Shown here one piece after another: positions 8,959 to 16,821 of a stretch of 46,587 bases of DNA. The DNA comes from an uncultured Eubacteriales bacterium. Its GTDB lineage: Bacteria > Bacillota > Clostridia > Oscillospirales > Oscillospiraceae. The stretch lies in the NCBI GenBank assembly GCA_900547315.1, contig URGI01000003.1:1-46587 (forward strand), read 5' to 3'. The notes under the pieces are model-generated. The model did not search any database, had not been told where the DNA came from, and was given only the letters and a program-made list of their open reading frames with translations. Within the stretch, counting starts at the first letter, position 1; each line of letters starts with the position of its first letter. The position numbers were made by a program, and so were the translations under genes.

Positions 8959-9573
8959 ATGGATATTTCAGCGGCCATAGAGGCCATACTTTTTGCGGCG
9001 GGGGAGAGCGTGCCGGTTGCGCGCCTTTCGCTGGTGCTCGGAGCGGACGAAAAAGAGATAAGTCTCTGCGCCGCCGAGCTTGCGGAAAAATACGAGCGCG
9101 AGCAGCGCGGCGTGAGAATACTGCGGCTGGAGGATAAGCTCCAGATGTGTTCCGCGCCGGAGTACGCCGCGTTCATCACAAAGGCTCTGGAGCAGCGCAA
9201 GCCGCCGATGCTGTCCCAGCCTGCGCTGGAGACGCTTGCGGTCGTCGCCTATTTCCAGCCCGTCACGAGGGCGTATGTGGATCAGGTGCGCGGCGTTGAC
9301 AGCTCATATACGGTCAGCGCGCTGACGGAGCGCGGACTTATCGAGGTCTGCGGCAGGCTCGACGTGCCGGGCAGACCCTCGCTCTTCAGAACAACGGACG
9401 TTTTCCTGCGCACAATGGGAATTACCAGGCTTGACGAGCTGCCGCCGCTGCCGGATATGAGCAGCAGCGATGGCATCGAGAAGCTTCAGCAGGCGATAGA
9501 CGAGATACAGAACGCACAGAATCGGGATCAGATGACCATCAGCGAGATAACGGAGTCGGAAACCAAGGAGTGA
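8959..9573 (+). CDS. scpB: segregation and condensation protein B
   Basis: The 204-residue protein has two tandem winged helices, dimerises and bridges ScpA in the condensin complex. The family pattern is clear: 'AIEAILFAAGESVPVARL' at the N-terminus, 'LSQPALETLAVVAYFQPVTRAYVDQVRGVDSS' in the middle, then 'LTERGLIEVCGRLDVPGRPSLFRTTDVFLRTMGI'. ATG 8959 is preferred over the upstream in-frame TTG 8947 because conservation begins at 'MDISAAIEAIL'. It starts 4 bp after the scpA stop, which suggests translational coupling. Confidence 0.95.
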   Translation: MDISAAIEAILFAAGESVPVARLSLVLGADEKEISLCAAELAEKYEREQRGVRILRLEDKLQMCSAPEYAAFITKALEQRKPPMLSQPALETLAVVAYFQPVTRAYVDQVRGVDSSYTVSALTERGLIEVCGRLDVPGRPSLFRTTDVFLRTMGITRLDELPPLPDMSSSDGIEKLQQAIDEIQNAQNRDQMTISEITESETKE

Positions 9574-9578
9574 TGTAG

Positions 9579-10349
9579 TTGGCAGTTCTCCATATTTTAG
9601 GCGTGATACTGAAGATACTCGGCATAGCGGTGCTGTCCGTGATAGGGCTGGTCATCCTGCTCATCCTGCTTGTGTCGCTGGTGCGGGTCGGGATAGACGC
9701 CGAGTATATCGGCGGAAACCTCAAAGCCTCGGCGAAGGTCTGCGGCAAGCTTATCGAGGTTTATCCGAACAGTCCGCTGCTTGAAAAGCTGAAAAACAGG
9801 CACAAAAAAGAGAAGCCCAAGGAAGAGGCTCCGCCGCCCGCGGAGACGCAGCCGAAAGAGGAAAAACCGAAAAAGCGGCTGAATCTGAACTTCTCGCGTG
9901 ACGAGCTGCTTGCACTGGCAAAAAAGGCGCTGCACGGCGTGGGGCATATCCTCACCATAAGGGTCGACCGCTTCATGCTGCACTATACCGCGGCGGGAGA
10001 CGACCCGTACGATACCGCGCTTATCTACGGCTATGTCAACGGCGCACTGTCGTCGCTCGCTCCGCTATGCCGGAAGAAATTCAAGGTGCGCGACGCCGAT
10101 GTCCGCACGGATGTGGACTTCACGGCGGACAGTATGAACATTGATTTTGCCATCGCGGTGACGATGCGCATCGGCCAGATATTCGAGGGGCTGTTTATTA
10201 TAGCCTTCGGCGCGCTGGGTATAATTATTAAAAACAAACGCAGACTCGCGCGGGAAGAGCGTGCCGGCGGGACAGATACAAACGGCGAAGAAATAAAACA
10301 GATAGAAGAAAATAGACAGGCAGAGGAAAGGATGAACGAAAATGGATAA
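9579..10349 (+). CDS. DUF2953 domain membrane protein (YtfI-like)
   Basis: The 256-residue protein starts at TTG 9579, 8 nt after AAGGAG (9565-9570). A long N-terminal hydrophobic segment (about 5-36) is followed by a Lys/Glu/Pro-rich linker (about 70-100). The C-terminal DUF2953 region includes 'DPYDTALIYGYVNGAL' and a second hydrophobic stretch near 196-218, then a charged tail. In Bacillus the DUF2953 gene ytfI is adjacent to ytfJ, and the same pairing is seen here with gerW, so a sporulation or germination role is plausible but unproven. The 3' end overlaps gerW by 8 nt. Confidence 0.8.
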   Translation: MAVLHILGVILKILGIAVLSVIGLVILLILLVSLVRVGIDAEYIGGNLKASAKVCGKLIEVYPNSPLLEKLKNRHKKEKPKEEAPPPAETQPKEEKPKKRLNLNFSRDELLALAKKALHGVGHILTIRVDRFMLHYTAAGDDPYDTALIYGYVNGALSSLAPLCRKKFKVRDADVRTDVDFTADSMNIDFAIAVTMRIGQIFEGLFIIAFGALGIIIKNKRRLAREERAGGTDTNGEEIKQIEENRQAEERMNENG

Positions 10350-10722
10350 CAACCCTATCGGCGAACTCATGCAGAACACAATGGAGAGCGTGAAGAACAT
10401 TCTCAAGGTGGACACGGTCGTCGGCGACCCGATCTATACCCCCGACGGGATCACTCTGGTTCCCATCTCCAAAATCAGCGTAGGCTTCGGCGGCGGCGGA
10501 GTGGAGCTTGGCTCCAAGAAGGCAGACGGCAGCAGACCCTACGGCGGCGGCAATGCGACCGGCGTTAAGATCGAGCCGATGGGCTTCCTCGTCATCAAAG
10601 AGGGCAACATCCGCATGATAAACGTCACTCCTCCTGCCAGCAACACTGTTGACCGCATAATCGACCTCGTACCGCAGGTCATCGACCGCGTTGACAGCTT
10701 TATCGAAAAGCAGAAGGGCTGA
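10342..10722 (+). CDS. gerW: GerW family sporulation protein (YtfJ)
   Basis: The 126-residue protein matches the GerW/YtfJ family along its length: 'LMQNTMESVKNILKVDTVVG', then 'GITLVPISKISVGFGGGG', the glycine-rich middle, and 'FLVIKEGNIRMINV'. In Bacillus YtfJ is made in the forespore and is needed for normal germination. It overlaps the DUF2953 gene by 8 nt, which implies coupling, and ends the unit that began with the site-2 protease. Its presence supports an endospore-forming host. Confidence 0.93.
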   Translation: MDNNPIGELMQNTMESVKNILKVDTVVGDPIYTPDGITLVPISKISVGFGGGGVELGSKKADGSRPYGGGNATGVKIEPMGFLVIKEGNIRMINVTPPASNTVDRIIDLVPQVIDRVDSFIEKQKG

Positions 10723-10749
10723 GACATAGCATAAGCTGAAAGGCAAATG

Positions 10750-10799
10750 TCAATAATAAGCACTGCCCAAAATCTTTCAAGGGTGGTGCTTATTGTTGA
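10750..10799 (+). promoter_or_regulatory. long hairpin covering the dacF ribosome-binding site and start
   Basis: A 19-bp stem (10750-10768 with 10781-10799; 16 Watson-Crick and 3 G-U pairs, no bulge) has a 12-nt A/U-rich loop. Its 3' arm contains the AGGGTGG-type ribosome-binding site (10780-10786) and both candidate TTG start codons (10793 and 10796) of dacF. No U-tract follows, so it is not a normal terminator. Folded, it should block ribosome access. It could also partly shield the 3' end of the gerW transcript. Confidence 0.65.
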
Positions 10800-11884
10800 A
10801 AAGAAGTATTTTTATAGTTGTTGCGGTGCTGTTCGCCGCGTTTTCCGCGCGGGCGTACGCAGTGTCGGACGCGCCGGACACCAGCGCCGCGAGCGCGATA
10901 GTCATGCACTCCGGCGGCGAAGTGATATATGAAAAGAACGCCGACGCGCAGTCGCTCATCGCCAGCACGACGAAGCTGATGACCGCCATCGTTGCCATCG
11001 AGAACTGCGGGCTTGACGATGAGCTGGAGGTCGGCGCGGATTCGTGCGGCATCGAAGGCTCGTCGATGTACCTGCATCTGGGGCAGTGCGTCACGGTGGA
11101 GGATCTGCTGTATGGGCTGCTGCTCGTCTCCGGCAACGACGCGGCGGATGCGCTTGCGAGATATACCGCGGGCAGCATTGAGGATTTTGCCGCGCTCATG
11201 AACGAGAAGGCGCAGAACCTCGGCATGACAAATTCATCGTTTTCAAATCCGCACGGGCTGGACGCGGAGGATCATTATTCCACCGCGCGCGACATGGCTG
11301 TGCTGATGGACTACTGCATGAGCAATGAGGACTTTGTCAGAATCATCTCCGCCTCGTCGCGGCAGGTGGGCGAGCAGTGCTATTATAACCACAACAAGCT
11401 GCTCTGGCGCTGCGAAGGCTGCATAGGCGGGAAAACCGGCTATACGCTCGCCGCGGGGCGCTGCCTTGTGAGCTGCTGCGAGCGGGACGGGACGCGGCTC
11501 ATATGCGTCACGCTGTCCGACCCAGACGACTGGAACGACCATTGCAAGCTCTACGACTGGGCTTTCTCGCAGTATTCCGACCGCAGAGCGCTGAGCGACG
11601 GCTCATTGCCGGAGGTACCGGTGACGTCAGGGACTGAGAGCGCGGCCGCCGTCCGCCCCTCGGAGGAGCTTTCACTTTTCCTGCCGCGTGACGCGGAGCT
11701 TACGGTGAGATACGAGCTGCCGCGTTTCGTGTTCGCGCCGGTGAACATGGGCGAGCATGCGGGGCGCTACGAGATCGAGTACAACGGCGAGGTGATCGCG
11801 GACGGCGAGCTTGTCTACGCTGCCGATGTGCCGCGGATCAGGAAAACTTATAGCTATCTACATCTACGATTGGAGCTTGCATAA
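10793..11884 (+). CDS. dacF: D-alanyl-D-alanine carboxypeptidase, DacF type
   Basis: The 363-residue penicillin-binding protein (peptidase S11) trims the terminal D-Ala of peptidoglycan stem peptides. A signal peptide covers about residues 1-23 ('AYA' before the mature part). The active-site motifs are 'STTK' (58-61, nucleophile Ser58), 'SGN' (113-115) and 'KTG' (214-216). A C-terminal beta-rich domain follows from about residue 270. It starts at TTG 10793 (TTG 10796 is possible), inside a strong hairpin. In Bacillus dacF is a forespore gene of the dacF-spmA-spmB operon beside rluB; spmA and spmB are missing here. Its stop overlaps the rluB ATG by 1 nt. Confidence 0.9.
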   Translation: MLKRSIFIVVAVLFAAFSARAYAVSDAPDTSAASAIVMHSGGEVIYEKNADAQSLIASTTKLMTAIVAIENCGLDDELEVGADSCGIEGSSMYLHLGQCVTVEDLLYGLLLVSGNDAADALARYTAGSIEDFAALMNEKAQNLGMTNSSFSNPHGLDAEDHYSTARDMAVLMDYCMSNEDFVRIISASSRQVGEQCYYNHNKLLWRCEGCIGGKTGYTLAAGRCLVSCCERDGTRLICVTLSDPDDWNDHCKLYDWAFSQYSDRRALSDGSLPEVPVTSGTESAAAVRPSEELSLFLPRDAELTVRYELPRFVFAPVNMGEHAGRYEIEYNGEVIADGELVYAADVPRIRKTYSYLHLRLELA

Positions 11885-12591
11885 TGCAGGAGAGACTTCA
11901 GAAGATAATCTCCGCCTCCGGACTTATGTCCCGCAGAGCCGCCGAAGAGTGCATAAAGGTCGGACGCGTCAGCGTCAACGGCGTGGCGGCAGCCCTCGGT
12001 ATGAGCGCGGACACGGAGACGGACAATATACTGGTGGACGGCAGACCGCTGCCCACCGCAGAGGAAAAGCTGTACATAATGCTCAATAAGCCCAAGGGCT
12101 ATGTCACGACGCTGCACGACGAGAAGGATCGCCGCTGCGTGACGGAGCTTCTGAGCGGGCTGCATGCGCGGGTGTACCCTGTCGGGCGGCTCGACATGTA
12201 TTCGGAAGGGCTGCTGATATGCACGAACGACGGCGAGTTTGCCAACCGGCTCATGCACCCGTCGCACGAGGTGGAGAAGTGCTACCTCACCTGGGTGCAG
12301 GGCGAGGACGTCGGCGAGGCTGTCGAGTATCTGCGATACCCGATGGAGATAGACGGATACATGACGCGCGGCGCGGAGGTCGATATAATATCGCTGCTGC
12401 CGGGCGGCGCGGAGCTTGCCATAACTATACACGAGGGGCGCAACCGTCAGGTCAGAAAAATGTGCGCCGCCGTCGGGCTCAGGGTCACGAAGCTGCGCCG
12501 CGTGCGTGAGGGCAGCGTTGAACTCGGCGATCTTCCGGCTGGGAAATGGCGCAGCCTTACGGAGGAAGAAATAGCCTCGTTTGACAGATAA
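11884..12591 (+). CDS. rluB: rRNA pseudouridine synthase, RluB family
   Basis: The 235-residue enzyme isomerises uridine in large-subunit rRNA (position 2605 in E. coli RluB). An S4 RNA-binding domain covers about 1-60 ('ERLQKIISASGLMSRRAAEE'). The RsuA/RluB-type catalytic domain follows, with the active Asp104 in 'PVGRLDMYSEGLLICTND' and a later 'GRNRQVRKMCAAVG'. The ATG overlaps the dacF stop (ATAATG). rluB near dacF and scpAB is conserved in Bacillus. Assignment to RluB rather than RsuA or RluE rests on context and general likeness. Confidence 0.9.
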   Translation: MQERLQKIISASGLMSRRAAEECIKVGRVSVNGVAAALGMSADTETDNILVDGRPLPTAEEKLYIMLNKPKGYVTTLHDEKDRRCVTELLSGLHARVYPVGRLDMYSEGLLICTNDGEFANRLMHPSHEVEKCYLTWVQGEDVGEAVEYLRYPMEIDGYMTRGAEVDIISLLPGGAELAITIHEGRNRQVRKMCAAVGLRVTKLRRVREGSVELGDLPAGKWRSLTEEEIASFDR

Positions 12592-12615
12592 ATAAATTTC
12601 CCGGAGAAGAACATT

Positions 12616-13872
12616 ATGGAACACAATAAAAAAACAGCAGAGGCGGAGCTTGTCGTCATCGGCGGCGGCCCCGCGGGCATGATGTGCGCGGCAACGGCGG
12701 CGGAGCGCGGTATGCGCGTGATACTGCTGGAGCCGAACCGGCTGCTCGGCCGCAAGCTGCGCATCACTGGCAAGGGAAGATGCAATGTCACAAATAACTG
12801 CGATATCAAGACGTTTATGGAGAATATCCCCGGCGACGGGAGATTCCTGTACTCTGCGCTGAACCGCCTGTCGCCGACGCAGACTATGGAGCTTTTCGAG
12901 TCGCACGGGCTGAAGCTCAAGACCGAGCGCGGGAACCGCGTGTTTCCGGTGTCCGATAACGCCAACGACGTCGCGGGAACGATGGCGCACTGGTGCGAGC
13001 GCGCGGGCGTGCGCGTCATGCATACCCACGCCAAGGGCGTCCGGATAGAGAACGGCATAGTCACAGGCGTTCCGACCGACGAGGGAATGATAGACTGCCG
13101 CGCGGCGGCGATATGCACCGGCGGGCTTACATATGCGCTGACCGGCTCGACCGGCGACGGCTATAAATTCGCCCGCAGCGCGGGGCATACTATCGACACG
13201 CCGTGGCCGTCTCTCGTTCCGCTTGAAAGCGACGATGATTACTGCGCCGAGATGCAGGGCTTCGCGCTGAAAAACGTGACGCTCTCGGCCTATGAGAACG
13301 ACGTGCTGATATACCGAGAGCTTGGCGAGATGCTGTTCACGCATTTCGGCGTCTCGGGGCCGCTGGTGCTGTCGGCAAGCTCACACATGCGGCACATGGG
13401 CAAAGCGAAATACCGGCTCGAGATCGACCTCAAGCCCGGGCTCGACGAGAAGAAGCTCGACGCGCGTATCCTGCGCGACTTTGATAAGTACGCGAACAAG
13501 GAGTTCAAAAATTCACTCACAGACCTTGCGGGCAAGTCGATGATACCTGTTCTCATCAGGCTGTCGGGCATACCTGAGGACACCAAGGTCAACTCCATAA
13601 CCCGCGAGCAGCGGCATCAGCTGCTGCATCTGTTCAAGGCGTTCCCTGTGTCCATCACCGGTACGCGCCCGATCGACGAGGCCATCGTGACCGCCGGCGG
13701 CGTGAGCACGAAGGAGGTAAATCCGCGCACCATGGAGTCGAAGCTGGTTGACGGCCTGTACTTCGCGGGCGAAGTGCTGAACCTTGACGGATATACGGGC
13801 GGCTTCAATCTCCAGATCGCATGGTCTACCGGCTATATTGCCGGAAAATCTATACTTAAGGATGAATTCTGA
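12616..13872 (+). CDS. NAD(P)/FAD-dependent oxidoreductase, HI0933/YhiN family
   Basis: The 418-residue flavoprotein begins with a Rossmann FAD-binding motif 'VIGGGPAGMMCA' (residues 14-25). It then carries the family marker 'RITGKGRCNVTNN'; the C-terminal 'GEVLNLDGYTGGFNLQIAWSTGYIAG' is the second FAD contact. Members are widespread and of unknown substrate. In Clostridia this gene often lies just before cmk, as here: its stop and the cmk ATG share one base. No Fe-S cysteines are visible. Confidence 0.9.
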   Translation: MEHNKKTAEAELVVIGGGPAGMMCAATAAERGMRVILLEPNRLLGRKLRITGKGRCNVTNNCDIKTFMENIPGDGRFLYSALNRLSPTQTMELFESHGLKLKTERGNRVFPVSDNANDVAGTMAHWCERAGVRVMHTHAKGVRIENGIVTGVPTDEGMIDCRAAAICTGGLTYALTGSTGDGYKFARSAGHTIDTPWPSLVPLESDDDYCAEMQGFALKNVTLSAYENDVLIYRELGEMLFTHFGVSGPLVLSASSHMRHMGKAKYRLEIDLKPGLDEKKLDARILRDFDKYANKEFKNSLTDLAGKSMIPVLIRLSGIPEDTKVNSITREQRHQLLHLFKAFPVSITGTRPIDEAIVTAGGVSTKEVNPRTMESKLVDGLYFAGEVLNLDGYTGGFNLQIAWSTGYIAGKSILKDEF

Positions 13873-14552
13873 TGAACGGATTTAATTCTATCGCCATAGA
13901 CGGCCCCGCCGGAGCGGGAAAGAGCAGCCTTGCGCGCAGACTTTCAAAGGAACTGGGGTACATTTACGTCGATACCGGCGCGATATACCGCAGCGTCGGC
14001 CTTGCGGCACACCGCCGCGGGCTCGATACGAAAAATGAGATCGCTGTCTCGGCGATGCTGCCGGAGATAAGCATAGAGATGCGCTATAATGACGAAGGCG
14101 AGCAGAGAATGTTCCTCGACGGGGAGGACGTGTCCGCCGAGATACGCATGCCCGAGATATCCATCTGCGCCTCAAACGTCTCGGCGATGCCTGCGGTGCG
14201 CGCATACCTGCTGGAGATGCAGCGACGCATGGCGCGGACGCATAACGTCATCATGGACGGGCGCGATATAGGCACCGTCGTCCTGCCGGATGCGGAGCTG
14301 AAGATATTCCTGACCGCCAGCGCCGCGGCACGCGCGCAGCGCCGCCTGCTTGAGCTTCAGGGTAAGAGCGTCAAGGCAGATTATGACGAAGTTCTGCGCG
14401 ATATAGAATACCGCGATAAGCAGGACACCAGCCGCGCGGCCGCACCGCTCAAGGCGGCTGAGGACGCCGTGCGCGTCGATACAAGCGACATTGATTTCGA
14501 GCAGAGCGCGGCGCTCCTTCGGAGCATCGTGCGGGAGCGGCTGGGCGTATGA
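13872..14552 (+). CDS. cmk: cytidylate kinase
   Basis: The 226-residue enzyme phosphorylates CMP and dCMP with ATP for nucleotide salvage and DNA precursor supply. The P-loop 'GPAGAGKS' is at 11-18, followed by 'YIYVDTGAIYRSVGL'. 'DGRDIGTVVLPDAELKIFLTAS' and 'RDKQDTSRAAAPLK' are the substrate-binding and lid signatures. It is coupled to its neighbours on both sides: a 1-nt overlap with the flavoprotein gene and ATGA overlap with the ispH-rpsA fusion. cmk before an S1-type gene is also the Bacillus order (cmk-ypfD). Confidence 0.96.
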   Translation: MNGFNSIAIDGPAGAGKSSLARRLSKELGYIYVDTGAIYRSVGLAAHRRGLDTKNEIAVSAMLPEISIEMRYNDEGEQRMFLDGEDVSAEIRMPEISICASNVSAMPAVRAYLLEMQRRMARTHNVIMDGRDIGTVVLPDAELKIFLTASAAARAQRRLLELQGKSVKADYDEVLRDIEYRDKQDTSRAAAPLKAAEDAVRVDTSDIDFEQSAALLRSIVRERLGV

Positions 14553-16594
14553 AGAAGCTTATTGTCGCAAAAAGTGCGGGATTCTGCTTCGGCGTGAGCA
14601 GATCCGTGAAAATGGCGGAGGAGCTGCTCCGCAGCGGCGAAAAGTGCAGCAGCCTCGGCGAGCTTATCCATAATGCAGACGTTGTAAACGAGCTTGCCTC
14701 GCGCGGCCTGCGGCTCATAGAAAGCCCCTCAGAGGCACACGCGGGCGAAAAGGTGCTGATCCGCGCGCACGGAATAGCAAGAAGCGTGCAGCAGGAGCTG
14801 GAGCGCAGCGGCGCGGAGATCGTTGACGCGACCTGCCCGAAGGTGAAGCATATCCACAATATCGTCAGCGAGGCCACGGCCGAAGGGCGCTTTGTGATTA
14901 TCATCGGAATGCGCCGTCATCCGGAGGTCGAGGGCATATGCGGCTGGTGCGGAGAGCACATGGTGTTTGAAACGGCGGCGGAGCTTGAGACGTGGCTGAA
15001 CCAAAATCCGGATTTTTGGGATAAACCTCTAAGTGTTGTGGTGCAAACAACTCAGACGCACGGTAATTTTACCGAATGTTGCAATATCCTAAAAAAAAGG
15101 TGTACAAATCTGAAAATATCTGATACAATATGTATTGCTACGTCTGCGCGGCAGCAGGAGGCTGAAAAGCTGGCCTCCGAATGTGACGCAATGGTGGTCA
15201 TCGGCGGTAAGCACAGCGCCAACAGCCTGCATCTTGCCCAGATCTGTTCTGAGCATTGCGGCTGGGTCCAGTTCATAGAGAAGTGTGATGAGCTGGATAT
15301 GGACAAGGTCACGGACGCGGATACCATCGGGCTCACAGCGGGGGCATCCACGCCGGCGTGGATAATTAAGGAGGTAAGAAACAAAATGAGCGACGAAATC
15401 AAAGTTGAAGAATCCGCAGTCGAGGCCGAAAAGTCCTTCGACGAAATGCTGGAGGAGACTCTCAAAACTATATATAATGGAGATAAGGTAACCGGACATG
15501 TTGTGGCTATTACCGGTACTGAGATCAGCGTAGACCTCGGCACCAAGTATTCCGGCTTCATTCCCACTTCCGAGTTCACTGACGACGGCGTCAAGGTCGA
15601 AGACGTTGTCAAGGTCGGCGACACCATTGAAGCAGTTGTTGTCAGAGTCAACGATGTCGAAGGCACCGTTATGCTCTCCAAGAAGCGTCTTGACGCTGCA
15701 AAGAGCTGGAACGATATCGAAGAGGCCGCCGAGTCCGGCGCAGTCCTCGAGGGCGTTGTCTCCGGCGAGAACAAGGGCGGCGTTGTTGTCAATGTCAAGG
15801 GCATCAGCGTGTTCGTCCCCGCATCCCAGACCGATCTGCCCCGCGATGCAGAGCTGAGCCAGCTCATCAAGAAGACCGTTCGCCTCAAGATCACCGAGGT
15901 CAACAAGGCCCGCAAGAGAGTAGTCGGCTCCATCCGCCGCGTTGCTCAGGCCGAGCGCCGCGAGCGCATCGAGTCCATCTGGAACGAGATCGAGGTCGGC
16001 AAGAAGTACCACGGCGTCGTCAAGTCCCTGACCAGCTACGGTGCATTCGTCGATATCGGCGGCATTGACGGTATGGTTCACGTCTCCGAGCTGAGCTGGA
16101 GCCGTATCAAGCAGCCCTCCGACGTTCTCTCCGTCGGCGACGAGGTCGATGTTTACGTCATCAGCTTCGACAAGGAGAAGCGCAAGATCTCCCTCGGCTA
16201 CAAGGATCCCAACGGCAACCCCTGGACCGTGTTCACCAACACCTACGGTGTCGGCAGCGTTGCAAAGGTCACTATCGTCAAGCTCATGCCCTTCGGCGCA
16301 TTCGCGGAAGTTCTGCCCGGCGTTGATGGTCTGATCCACATCTCCCAGATCGCAAACCGCCGCATCGGCAAGCCCGAGGACGTTCTGACCGTCGGCGATG
16401 TTGTTGACGCGAAGATCACCGCTATCGATGATGAGAAGCACAAGATCTCCCTGTCCATCCGCGCTCTGTCCGAGCCCGCACCCGCAGCGGTCGAGGAAGA
16501 GGAGGAAGAGGTCGAGGAGCCCGCAGGCGACGCTCTCATATACGAAGTCTCCGCTACCGGCGAAGCCACCGGCATCGCCCCTGAAGAGGAGTAA
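14549..16594 (+). CDS. ispH-rpsA: IspH-ribosomal protein S1 fusion
   Basis: One 681-residue frame joins two enzymes. Residues 1-279 are 4-hydroxy-3-methylbut-2-enyl diphosphate reductase, the last step of the MEP isoprenoid pathway. Its iron-sulfur ligands are Cys13, Cys96 and Cys195, and the active-site residues His41, His74, His124, Glu126 and Thr167 sit at E. coli numbering. Residues 280-681 hold four S1 RNA-binding domains (about 311-379, 397-462, 484-550, 568-637) and an acidic tail. Such fusions are known in Clostridia. The junction encodes Met280 with its own strong ribosome-binding site, and the S1 part uses codons typical of highly expressed genes, so S1 may also be made alone. Confidence 0.95.
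   Translation: MKKLIVAKSAGFCFGVSRSVKMAEELLRSGEKCSSLGELIHNADVVNELASRGLRLIESPSEAHAGEKVLIRAHGIARSVQQELERSGAEIVDATCPKVKHIHNIVSEATAEGRFVIIIGMRRHPEVEGICGWCGEHMVFETAAELETWLNQNPDFWDKPLSVVVQTTQTHGNFTECCNILKKRCTNLKISDTICIATSARQQEAEKLASECDAMVVIGGKHSANSLHLAQICSEHCGWVQFIEKCDELDMDKVTDADTIGLTAGASTPAWIIKEVRNKMSDEIKVEESAVEAEKSFDEMLEETLKTIYNGDKVTGHVVAITGTEISVDLGTKYSGFIPTSEFTDDGVKVEDVVKVGDTIEAVVVRVNDVEGTVMLSKKRLDAAKSWNDIEEAAESGAVLEGVVSGENKGGVVVNVKGISVFVPASQTDLPRDAELSQLIKKTVRLKITEVNKARKRVVGSIRRVAQAERRERIESIWNEIEVGKKYHGVVKSLTSYGAFVDIGGIDGMVHVSELSWSRIKQPSDVLSVGDEVDVYVISFDKEKRKISLGYKDPNGNPWTVFTNTYGVGSVAKVTIVKLMPFGAFAEVLPGVDGLIHISQIANRRIGKPEDVLTVGDVVDAKITAIDDEKHKISLSIRALSEPAPAAVEEEEEEVEEPAGDALIYEVSATGEATGIAPEEE
15101..15129 (+). 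promoter_or_regulatory. candidate internal promoter for S1-only transcript
   Basis: Inside the ispH part, TGTACA (15101-15106), a 17-bp spacer and TACAAT (15124-15129) with an extended TGA before the -10 form a sigma-A-like promoter. It lies in a patch (about 15000-15150) that is markedly more A/T-rich than the flanking coding DNA. It reads toward the S1 half. The -35 is weak (4 of 6). Confidence 0.45.
15368..15388 (+). promoter_or_regulatory. internal Shine-Dalgarno and ATG at the IspH-S1 junction
   Basis: AAGGAGGT (15368-15375) lies 10 nt before an in-frame ATG (15386-15388), which encodes Met280 of the fusion. It is among the strongest ribosome-binding sites in the window. Initiation here would give a free 402-residue S1 protein beginning 'MSDEIKVEE'. 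Confidence 0.6.
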
Positions 16595-16606
16595 TCCAAC
16601 ATACTC

Positions 16607-16641
16607 AAAAGCCTTGGCAGTTTAGCTGCCAAGGCTTTTTT
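16607..16641 (+). terminator. rho-independent terminator after ispH-rpsA
   Basis: A 10-bp GC-rich stem (16611-16620 with 16626-16635) with a 5-nt loop is flanked by AAAA before and six T after. It ends the dacF-rpsA unit. Confidence 0.92.
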
Positions 16642-16682
16642 ATGCCGTCGAAACTTTATATGTCGCGCCCAGCTTAAATCAT

Positions 16683-16772
16683 GCCGCCACTGCCTGCGGC
16701 AATCCGCATCCCTGATAGTATGGCGGCTAAGGAGAACGGATTTCCACGTCGCTTCGCTCCTCGGAATGACAG
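16683..16772. repeat. REP-like intergenic palindromic element
   Basis: This gene-free stretch between two terminators holds an inverted pair (16683-16689 with 16721-16727, 7 bp). It also holds a segment (about 16738-16772) containing 'CGTCGCTTCGCTCCTCGGAA', which I recognise from memory as a type of short interspersed repeat common between genes in many bacteria. No copy elsewhere in this window was noticed, so repeat status needs the full genome. Confidence 0.4.
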
Positions 16773-16786
16773 AAGAGTGTTATAGC

Positions 16787-16819
16787 AAAACAGCGAAGCC
16801 GGTTCGGCTTCGCTGTTTT
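16787..16819 (-). terminator. terminator of the alpha/beta hydrolase gene
   Basis: A perfect 14-bp stem (16787-16800 with 16806-16819) with a 5-nt loop lies 2 bp beyond the minus-strand stop codon. The arms end in AAAA and TTTT, so it can act on both strands. Confidence 0.85.
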
Positions 16820-16821
16820 GT

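Noticed and set aside
15089..16441. 450-codon minus-strand open frame opposite S1
   Set aside because: It mirrors the Val/Asp/Gly-rich codons of the repeated S1 domains and is not a separate repeat protein.
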